From an uncultured Clostridia bacterium (GTDB lineage: Bacteria; Bacillota; Clostridia; Oscillospirales; Acutalibacteraceae): a stretch of DNA of 7,291 nucleotides. Shown one piece after another: positions 1-4,302 of the stretch. The translations under genes were made by a program, and so were the position numbers. Location of the stretch: assembly GCA_937901145.1 (NCBI GenBank), contig CALCHE010000139.1:1-7291 (forward strand). Reading direction: 5' to 3'. How positions within the stretch are numbered: the stretch's first letter is position 1; every line of letters begins with the position of its first letter. Under the pieces are notes generated by a model. That model ran no database searches and was not told where the DNA came from. It worked only from the letters and a program-made list of their open reading frames with translations.

Positions 1-2
1 CC

Positions 3-47
3 AACGCATTTGCGACGGGTGATACAAAGCCTGTTTCTTTTGAGTGA
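3..47 (+). CDS. possible C-terminal tail of an upstream gene (partial)
   Basis: The frame starting at base 3 is open and reads NAFATGDTKPVSFE. It then meets two adjacent stops, TGA at 45-47 and TAG at 48-50, nine bases before a strong terminator hairpin. Tandem stops directly before a terminator fit a gene end. Only 14 codons are visible, so no family can be assigned. One other frame also stays open across the hairpin, and the reading could be chance. Confidence 0.4.
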   Translation, partial: NAFATGDTKPVSFE

Positions 48-55
48 TAGCAAAA

Positions 56-89
56 AGCCGCTGAGGAATCGTTTGATTCTTCAGCGGCT
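56..89. terminator. factor-independent terminator, probably bidirectional
   Basis: A 15-bp stem (56-70 with 75-89, one G-U pair) has a GTTT loop. It is followed on the plus strand by a T-rich run (91-99). On the minus strand the run at 52-56 gives a TTTTT tail. It separates whatever lies to the left from the promoter of the Ntn-hydrolase gene. Confidence 0.8.
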
Positions 90-113
90 CGCTTCTTTTC
101 TAATGATCGGTAG

Positions 114-141
114 TTGATTTTTTGTGGTTTTGTGATATAAT
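114..141 (+). promoter_or_regulatory. sigma-A promoter of the Ntn-hydrolase-like gene
   Basis: The -35 is TTGATT (114-119) and the -10 is a perfect TATAAT (136-141), with 16 bp between them. A TG at 133-134 gives an extended -10 (TGATATAAT). Transcription would start near 148, leaving a leader of only about 22 nt that holds AGGAG (157-161). The gene therefore appears to have its own promoter just after a terminator. Confidence 0.75.
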
Positions 142-169
142 AATAAAAAAGATGTTAGGAGTTTTTATT

Positions 170-994
170 ATGACCATGTTGGCATCCTGGATAGGTGTTG
201 ATACTCACGGTCCAACATCGGCATATATCATTAGCGACAGTAGGATTTCATGGAGCGATAGAATAAAGTTTGATCATGGAAAAAAAGTTTTCGCCTCTAA
301 AAACTATCCGGAATTGTTTGGATATGCCGGAGATGTATTGTTTCCCTCCATTGTCATTCAACAAATACTTGAAATGATCGATAATGATGTTCTTTTTAAT
401 CGCGATACGCCCTGTCATGAAAAGAACAAAATTATTTTCGATAAAATTTCCTATGAATTGAATAAGTATCCCATTCAATGTAGCAAAAAATCTTTTCAAA
501 TATTACATATTACTCGTGATACACTAGTATCAAAAGGAAAATACCCGCAGTTTAAAGCCAATATTCTTTGTTTTGACAATGATATTTGGCGACGCGATGA
601 GATACTCATCCCAACCGAATCAGGCATTTTATGCGTAATGGGTAGTGGAAAAAAAGAGTTTTTTGAAAATTATGATAAATATCAAAGCAGCTCCAATAAA
701 AACACCAGTAGAAATGTGGTCCACTGCTTTATCGACACTTTGAAAAACATTCACGACCCCTATTGCGGAGGGGCACCCCAATTGATTGGGATATATCGCA
801 AGCCGGACTCCAGTGCAAAATATTTTGGAATAATATACAATGCGAAACGATATTTTGCAGGATCAGAAGTACCTGGTGGTTCAAATTACAATAACATTGA
901 TTGGCGTAACGAGAACTTTGAAATATGTGATGGAGAAAACAAGAAAATTATTGCTGGCGCCGAGCGTCAACCGAATCCGTTAGGCGGAATTTAA
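170..994 (+). CDS. proteasome-like Ntn-hydrolase family protein (orphan)
   Basis: This 274-aa protein has the layout of the proteasome beta/HslV Ntn-hydrolase fold. Seen motifs: S-D-S-R at 22-25 (the position of proteasomal Asp17), HGKK at 36-39 (around Lys33), FGYAGD at 50-55, GSG at 158-160, and DPYCGG at 196-201, matching the D-x-x-S-G-G motif with Cys where Ser is usual. The start at 170 is chosen because AGGAG (157-161) lies 8 nt upstream; an in-frame ATG at 152 has no ribosome binding site. Removal of Met1 would expose Thr2, a possible nucleophile, although register also allows Ser6. No signal peptide or membrane segment is seen, so it is probably cytoplasmic. There is no unfoldase or ATPase gene nearby, unlike hslUV. 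The gene is AT-rich, has its own promoter, and lies inside a probable integrated element, so it may be cargo. The fold call is fairly secure. Protease activity and substrate are unknown. Confidence 0.75.
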   Translation: MTMLASWIGVDTHGPTSAYIISDSRISWSDRIKFDHGKKVFASKNYPELFGYAGDVLFPSIVIQQILEMIDNDVLFNRDTPCHEKNKIIFDKISYELNKYPIQCSKKSFQILHITRDTLVSKGKYPQFKANILCFDNDIWRRDEILIPTESGILCVMGSGKKEFFENYDKYQSSSNKNTSRNVVHCFIDTLKNIHDPYCGGAPQLIGIYRKPDSSAKYFGIIYNAKRYFAGSEVPGGSNYNNIDWRNENFEICDGENKKIIAGAERQPNPLGGI

Positions 995-1005
995 TTTTGG
1001 CAACT

Positions 1006-1087
1006 CCCTGGGCCCTCACCATTTTTAACACGAGGGCGCGAGGTGCTGTCGTTGCTCCCGAGAGATTCTCGGGAGCGACTACCAGGG
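1006..1087 (+). ncRNA. structured RNA element, three-way-junction-like
   Basis: Three nested stems are visible. P1 pairs CCCTGG (1006-1011) with CCAGGG (1082-1087). P2 pairs GCCCTC (1012-1017) with GAGGGC (1032-1037). P3 is a 13-bp stem (1051-1063 with 1067-1079, one G-U pair) with a three-base GAT loop. P1 and P2 are contiguous, as in a multibranch junction. ACC at 1018-1020 in the P2 loop could pair with GGT at 1042-1044. The element begins 11 bases after the stop of the Ntn-hydrolase gene and ends about 45 bases before a strong terminator, so it is either a structured 3' UTR or a separate small RNA. I match it to no known class. The strand is inferred from the terminator. Confidence 0.5.
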
Positions 1088-1132
1088 TTTATATAACTTT
1101 ATATCGGCTTTAAAAAGCCAGATTAATCGCAC

Positions 1133-1175
1133 AAAATACCGTTTAGGTGGGCTTAACCATCTCAGCGGTATTTTT
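1133..1175 (+). terminator. strong factor-independent terminator of the Ntn-hydrolase/RNA transcript
   Basis: The lower stem AAAATACCG (1133-1141) pairs with CGGTATTTT (1166-1174). A 3x3 internal loop follows, then an upper stem AGGTGG (1145-1150) with CCATCT (1157-1162, one G-U pair) and a 6-nt loop. The stem runs into TTTTT (1171-1175). The A-run on the 5' side would also give a T-tail on the minus strand. It is the first terminator after the gene ending at 994. Confidence 0.8.
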
Positions 1176-1296
1176 ACTCTATTTATAAATGACTAATCCG
1201 GGATCCACTCCTTTTTCTTTGTCTACTGCGGGGCAAAATTTGTTCTGCGAAAGGCCTTGACTTTTGGAGCGAACAGAGTTACCATACAGACGACAA

Positions 1297-1338
1297 AAAA
1301 CACCTCGGATGCGGCGAGAGCTGCATTCGGGGTGTTTT
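1297..1338. terminator. long GNRA-capped hairpin, terminator-like on both strands
   Basis: A 19-bp stem (1297-1315 with 1320-1338, three G-U pairs) is closed by a GAGA tetraloop and flanked by an A-run (1295-1300) and TTTT (1335-1338). No gene ends immediately upstream on either strand inside the window. It may insulate the end of the element, or terminate a short transcript. TTGACT at 1257-1262 with TACCAT at 1280-1285 is a weak possible promoter just before it. Confidence 0.65.
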
Positions 1339-1368
1339 GCTTAACCACAGTTTATCCCACAGACACGA

Positions 1369-1471
1369 CCGGAGTACACGGAAACAGCGGAGGTAAGAGT
1401 GCCGGAAAGGATGTGTTTCCGAGCGGAAAGGGTCGGAAACACCTGGAAATAAGCGGAAACAGGTACTCCGG
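1369..1471. repeat. nested inverted repeats next to the attachment site
   Basis: An outer perfect 9-bp inverted repeat, CCGGAGTAC (1369-1377) and GTACTCCGG (1463-1471), encloses a perfect 10-bp inverted repeat, GTGTTTCCGA (1413-1422) and TCGGAAACAC (1433-1442), with a 10-nt loop. ACCTG (1441-1445) and CAGGT (1460-1464) form a further pair. The block overlaps the GGAAA array and stops five bases before the tRNA fragment. It could be a cruciform or protein-bound recombination region, or a folded RNA. Confidence 0.5.
1380..1459 (+). repeat. GGAAA repeat array, last four copies phased at 10 bp
   Basis: GGAAA begins at 1380, 1404, 1425, 1435, 1445 and 1455. The last four are exactly 10 bp apart, mostly as N-C-GGAAA, so they would lie on one face of the helix. 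The array ends 17 bases before the tRNA-Pro fragment. This arrangement fits binding sites for a recombination protein (integrase arm sites or excisionase sites) at the end of an integrated element. The repeats are seen directly; the role is inference. Confidence 0.55.
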
Positions 1472-1475
1472 ATTT

Positions 1476-1521
1476 CTTTGGGAGCAAGATGCCGCAGGTT
1501 CGAATCCTGTCGCCTCGACCA
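1476..1521 (+). other. 3' half of tRNA-Pro(UGG); probable attR of an integrated element
   Basis: From 1476 the sequence is a clean tRNA-Pro 3' half: anticodon loop TTTGGGA (1477-1483, anticodon TGG at 1479-1481), 3' anticodon stem GCAAG (1484-1488), 5-nt variable loop, T-arm GCAGG-TTCGAAT-CCTGT (1494-1510), acceptor 3' strand CGCCTCG (1511-1517), discriminator A and encoded CCA (1519-1521). Upstream there is no matching anticodon 5' strand, D-arm or acceptor CGAGGCG, so it cannot fold as a tRNA. A break at the anticodon loop is the usual crossover point for tyrosine recombinases that enter tRNA genes. With only the 3' half present, the element should lie on its left, and the intact tRNA should be at the other end, outside this window. 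Confidence 0.8.
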
Positions 1522-1526
1522 CATAG

Positions 1527-1572
1527 AACAAAACCGAACCCTTACCTTATAGGTGAAGCGTTCGGTTTTGTT
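1527..1572. terminator. bidirectional terminator between tRNA-Pro fragment and HTH locus
   Basis: A perfect 13-bp stem AACAAAACCGAAC (1527-1539) with its complement (1560-1572) continues into an inner stem (1541-1547 with 1551-1558, one bulge) and a TAT loop. The plus strand ends in a T-rich run. On the minus strand it lies about 19 bases after the stop of the ORF ending at 1591. It is probably the original terminator of the tRNA-Pro gene and also serves the convergent regulator locus. Confidence 0.75.
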
Positions 1573-1590
1573 GTTTATATTTAAAATATG

Positions 1591-1989
1591 TTATACCACG
1601 TCTTTCACTATATCGTTCAGTTTATTCAGGGCTTTCAAATAATCTTCATCAGTTGAACCTATTTCTTCAAATCTGTAAGAATAACCACACTTACTATCGT
1701 AAATGTTCACAAGGTCCACATCAACAAAATCATATAGTGTGTCGTAAATGCTTAAATCACGAAGATAGAAAAACTCTTTTTGAAGTCTCATACCTATCTT
1801 GCGAATTTCAGTATCAGCAAACTCATATATGGTGCTTTCTATCAGATTTTTCGGAACACCTTTATTCTCATATTTTATCCATAAATTACTAAAACCATTT
1901 GTTTCTGAAAAACAAAATAAAAACTCAATAATTTCATCATATATTCTCTTTATGGACTGGATTTGTAAATCTGTATACCTTTCTTTCAT
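1591..1989 (-). CDS. C-terminal domain of a split HTH regulator (132 aa)
   Basis: From the ATG at 1989 this reads 132 aa beginning MKERYTDLQIQSIKRIYDEI. It is an acidic, mostly helical protein rich in aromatic residues, with no membrane segment. The same frame is open upstream to 2139 but that part is the out-of-frame shadow of the HTH ORF. The ATG is preceded by GAGAGG (2000-1995) at 5 nt, so it could be translated separately, coupled to the HTH ORF it overlaps by 53 bp. From memory, related clostridial proteins carry an HTH and this domain in one chain, which makes the present arrangement look like a frameshift product. Function unknown. AT-rich, unlike the genes to the right. Confidence 0.6.
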   Translation of the reverse strand: MKERYTDLQIQSIKRIYDEIIEFLFCFSETNGFSNLWIKYENKGVPKNLIESTIYEFADTEIRKIGMRLQKEFFYLRDLSIYDTLYDFVDVDLVNIYDSKCGYSYRFEEIGSTDEDYLKALNKLNDIVKDVV

Positions 1990-2263
1990 AATAACCTCTC
2001 TGCTTTCTTCTAAAAGAAACCATATAATCAACATCAAATAAATCAGCAAGCTTTTTAATGGCGTCCAAATCTGATATGCCATTCTTTTGGTGACACCAAT
2101 TATGAACGGCAGAACTACTGACATATAATTTGTCAGCAATCATCTGTTCAGCCTCTGCTACTTTTAATTTTTCTCTATTACGATACTTAGTAAATGCATA
2201 CTTAAAAGATAAAAAATTAAAGCAATAATCCTTATCTTCTATTCTGAATTTTCTTGTGCTCAT
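1937..2263 (-). CDS. XRE-like helix-turn-helix regulator, frameshifted
   Basis: The 108-aa ORF starts at ATG 2263 with AAAGGAG (2277-2271) 7 nt upstream. Residues 34-83 form an XRE-type DNA-binding region: scaffold helix AEAEQMIADKLYV, recognition helix SSSAVHNWCHQKN, then SDLDAIKKLADLFDVDYMV. After about residue 83 the sequence turns basic and unlike a domain, because the true continuation is in the +1 frame. Deleting one base from the A4 run at 2012-2015 (T4 on the coding strand) gives a continuous 223-aa protein reading VSLEESREVIMKERY across the join. Likely a DNA-binding regulator, possibly autoregulatory given the inverted repeat in its promoter. It may be a pseudogene, a recent mutation, a sequence error or a genuine two-ORF form. 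Confidence 0.65.
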   Translation of the reverse strand: MSTRKFRIEDKDYCFNFLSFKYAFTKYRNREKLKVAEAEQMIADKLYVSSSAVHNWCHQKNGISDLDAIKKLADLFDVDYMVSFRRKQRGYYERKVYRFTNPVHKENI

Positions 2264-2292
2264 AAACGAACTCCTTTCGTTTTGTTGCTTGA

Positions 2293-2320
2293 ATTATATC
2301 ACATAAACACGCAAAGTTAA
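2293..2320 (-). promoter_or_regulatory. promoter of the HTH regulator
   Basis: On the minus strand the -10 is TATAAT (2298-2293), extended by TG (2301-2300), and the -35 is TTAACT (2320-2315), with 16 bp spacing. Transcription would start near 2286, giving a leader of about 22 nt. Confidence 0.65.
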
Positions 2321-2321
2321 A

Positions 2322-2340
2322 GTTAGAAAAAACATCTAAC
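2322..2340. promoter_or_regulatory. candidate operator upstream of the HTH promoter
   Basis: GTTAGA (2322-2327) and TCTAAC (2335-2340) form a perfect 6-bp inverted repeat with a 7-nt AT-rich spacer, immediately upstream of the -35. A further AGTTA at 2315-2319 overlaps the -35. The size and symmetry suit an XRE-type dimer, and autoregulation is the simplest inference. Confidence 0.4.
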
Positions 2341-2479
2341 TAAAATGGTGGAATGAAAACATGAATTATTGTGAAAGTGAATTGTGATAATTTAACGATA
2401 CCACCACTCACACTCACCCTTGCACCCCTGCGTTAAATACAGGTTAATAGTATCAACTTATGAGTTATATGCCATACAA

Positions 2480-2501
2480 GCAGTAACTGAAAAGTTACTG
2501 C
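2480..2501. other. perfect 9-bp hairpin with GAAA tetraloop
   Basis: GCAGTAACT (2480-2488) and AGTTACTGC (2493-2501) pair perfectly around a GAAA loop. TATTTT follows on the plus strand, so it could be a weak plus-strand terminator, but no plus-strand gene precedes it. The rest of 2341-2479 has no gene; it holds a G-poor, C-rich stretch (2401-2432). Confidence 0.5.
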
Positions 2502-2530
2502 GTATTTTGCTCTCCCCGCACAATAAACCA

Positions 2531-2558
2531 AAACGCCACCCTTTTCAGGATGGCGTTT
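2531..2558 (-). terminator. terminator of the secreted phosphodiesterase gene
   Basis: AAACGCCA (2531-2538) pairs with TGGCGTTT (2551-2558). Two further C-G pairs follow past a bulge, with a 6-nt loop. Read on the minus strand it lies just after the stop at 2564 and runs into a TTTTGGTTTATTG tail. Confidence 0.8.
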
Positions 2559-2563
2559 ATATT

Positions 2564-4123
2564 TTAGATTTCTTTAAGTAATTCGGGGAGGTTTCCGATG
2601 TCGGAGAAAACCTTGATTAAAACAGTCACAATCCACATAAGCTTGTGGATGAAATCAGTTCCCTTGCCCTTTACAGTTTCGAGGCTCTGAGTATTTTCAG
2701 AGAAATCTGCAGTTTTGATGAATGTGAAGTCACATTCTGCTGCTGCGTGGTCGGATAATGTCTTGCCGCTGTCATCAGTCACGTGAGTATATCTGAAATC
2801 ACTTACAGCGATATCCACACCGCCGCCTGCTCTGTACATAAATCTTTCAACTGAGTCCCAGTTACCCCAGGAAGGACCTGTTGCGGGCCATTTATTCATA
2901 TTGAAATAGTCACCGCCGTTATGGAATTCAACCCATGCATCCTTGAAGCCTAAATCCTTACAAAGAATATTGTAAAGAGAATAGTTATCCTCACGGCCGT
3001 GTAAATGGTAGTTGAAGTCACCTGTTATAATAACAGGTCTGTCGCTTTCAGCTGAACGCTCTTCAATAAACTTAGCAAGCTGCTTGAACTGGCTTGTTCT
3101 GGCTTTTCTGGAGCCTTCACCGCCGTAAGCATCGGCATGAAGATTATAGAAATCAACATAAACACCGTTTCCGACATCGATAACAGTGTACATAAAGCCT
3201 TTAGGGGTGAGTTCGTCAGAGCCGCCGGAAAGAATACCGTAGGCCTCCTTCCAGGGAACTCGTTTTTCATTATAAATGGGCATACCCTTGGTAAAGATGT
3301 TAAGACCGTCACCGCCGGGGATACCGCCTGTGTGATTTGTTATGTAGTCAAAGCCGCTAAGACCGCTGAGAAGATTTCTGTGGAAGTCAAAGTCCTCCTG
3401 AACAGCAACGATATCAAAGCCGTTTTCTGAAAGGTATTTACCTGAAACCTTCTGGTTAGCCATTACGTTTTCACCTGAGAAAATTCCGAAGGGAAGACCT
3501 GCTACATTGTAGTTAACTGCCTTCACATCAAACTTTTCAGCGCTATCATAATCGTAAAGCTTAATATCAAAATATTCAGTGATTTCTTCACCGTTACGGA
3601 TATAACGGAGTCTCCAGTAAATCTTATCATAGTCCTTGAAGCCTTCAACGCCTGCATTCATCAGGAAATCTCTGTACTGAACACCGTATTCATCCTGCTC
3701 TGCAGTTACCTCGTCACGTCTGAAGGTAAGAGGCTTGGTAAGGTCAATGTTACCTTTGGCATCCTTTTCCCAGTAGTTGGGATTTTCTGTGGAATTAATA
3801 GTGAAGCCTCTCCAGTTATTTTCACCGTCGAGAGAAAGATTACACTCTATCTTTGTAGTTCCTGCGGGGAAAATGAAGGTATAGGAAAGGTCGTTGAGCT
3901 CTCGAGAAATGGCATAGTCGCCCTCGATGCTTTTCTCTTTGATTGCATATCCCTGATGACTGGGGAATTCCATCTGATAAAGTGCAGATTTGTAAAGATA
4001 AGGTGCGATTTCCACCTGTACACCCTTTTCTGTTTCGAAGCTTGCAGCGCCTGCAGGGAAAGCAACAGCACAGCAGCCGAGGGTAATTACAAGTGCGAGA
4101 AATAAAGAAAGTAATTTTTTCAC
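2564..4123 (-). CDS. secreted endonuclease/exonuclease/phosphatase-fold phosphodiesterase
   Basis: The 519-aa protein has a signal peptide (residues 1 to about 27, cleavage near AGAA), a beta-rich region of unknown family (about 29-195), and an EEP-fold metal-dependent phosphodiesterase domain (about 198-468). Visible catalytic motifs: NYN (204-206), QE (Glu243), NLHAD (His329), GDFN (Asp369, Asn371), VDIAV (Asp437) and SDH (Asp458-His459), the full set expected of the DNase I/sphingomyelinase superfamily. Residues 493-506 form a hydrophobic C-terminal helix that might hold it at the membrane or cell surface. The start is GTG (4123-4121), supported by AAAGGAG (4138-4132) 8 nt upstream and by the signal peptide that follows at once. 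Monocistronic, with its own terminator. The substrate could be nucleic acid, a phospholipid such as sphingomyelin, or an inositol phosphate; the sequence does not decide. It diverges from the symporter-pepT operon and shares its promoter box. Confidence 0.85.
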   Translation of the reverse strand: MKKLLSLFLALVITLGCCAVAFPAGAASFETEKGVQVEIAPYLYKSALYQMEFPSHQGYAIKEKSIEGDYAISRELNDLSYTFIFPAGTTKIECNLSLDGENNWRGFTINSTENPNYWEKDAKGNIDLTKPLTFRRDEVTAEQDEYGVQYRDFLMNAGVEGFKDYDKIYWRLRYIRNGEEITEYFDIKLYDYDSAEKFDVKAVNYNVAGLPFGIFSGENVMANQKVSGKYLSENGFDIVAVQEDFDFHRNLLSGLSGFDYITNHTGGIPGGDGLNIFTKGMPIYNEKRVPWKEAYGILSGGSDELTPKGFMYTVIDVGNGVYVDFYNLHADAYGGEGSRKARTSQFKQLAKFIEERSAESDRPVIITGDFNYHLHGREDNYSLYNILCKDLGFKDAWVEFHNGGDYFNMNKWPATGPSWGNWDSVERFMYRAGGGVDIAVSDFRYTHVTDDSGKTLSDHAAAECDFTFIKTADFSENTQSLETVKGKGTDFIHKLMWIVTVLIKVFSDIGNLPELLKEI

Positions 4124-4160
4124 AGTAATCTCTCCTTTGATATAATCAACAATTAATTAC

Positions 4161-4191
4161 ATAATAGCATATTTTGAGACGAAAATGTTAA
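4161..4191 (-). promoter_or_regulatory. promoter of the phosphodiesterase gene with shared box
   Basis: On the minus strand the -35 is TTAACA (4191-4186) and the -10 is TATTAT (4166-4161), with a long 19-bp spacer. Inside it lie CGTCTCA (4181-4175) and ATGCTATTAT (4170-4161). Both are repeated exactly in the opposite-facing promoter at 4243-4271. The -35 sits 4 nt before CGTCTCA in both. Confidence 0.55.
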
Positions 4192-4242
4192 AAAACTATT
4201 AACGAACTGTTTTTTTAAATTCCCTTGCTTTCCTGTTTTTCC

Positions 4243-4271
4243 TTGCAAAAGCCGTCTCATTATGCTATTAT
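4243..4271 (+). promoter_or_regulatory. promoter of the symporter-pepT operon with shared box
   Basis: The -35 is TTGCAA (4243-4248) and the -10 is TATTAT (4266-4271), spacer 17 bp. The spacer contains CGTCTCA (4253-4259), followed by ATGCTATTAT (4262-4271). Transcription should start near 4278, leaving a leader of about 25 nt with AGGAG at 4291-4295. Confidence 0.6.
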
Positions 4272-4302
4272 TATCTCATATTTATCTGAGAGGAGATTTC
4301 TT

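Noticed and set aside
1257..1285. Promoter TTGACT/TACCAT
   Set aside because: The -10 is weak and a terminator-like hairpin follows within 12 bases with no gene; mentioned only as a possibility.
1380..1459. CRISPR-like array
   Set aside because: The repeated unit is only 5-7 bp with 5-bp gaps, far shorter than any CRISPR repeat or spacer, and no cas gene is present.
1450..1521. A complete functional tRNA-Pro
   Set aside because: There is no 5' acceptor strand CGAGGCG, no D-arm and no 5' anticodon strand pairing with GCAAG; only one C-G pair remains.
1279..1524. 81-aa minus-strand ORF beginning MWSRRQDSNLRH
   Set aside because: It is the antisense of the tRNA-Pro 3' half; the R-x-D-S-N-L-R string is a well-known artefact of translating tRNA T-arms. 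It then runs through the repeat array and the hairpin at 1297-1338, with no ribosome binding site.
1257..1526. 89-aa plus-strand ORF
   Set aside because: It covers a terminator hairpin, the GGAAA array and the tRNA fragment, has no ribosome binding site and shows no protein-like composition.
3025..3430. ORFs of 95 and 97 aa inside the phosphodiesterase gene
   Set aside because: They are shadows of a gene with a full set of EEP catalytic motifs, and no start signals support them.
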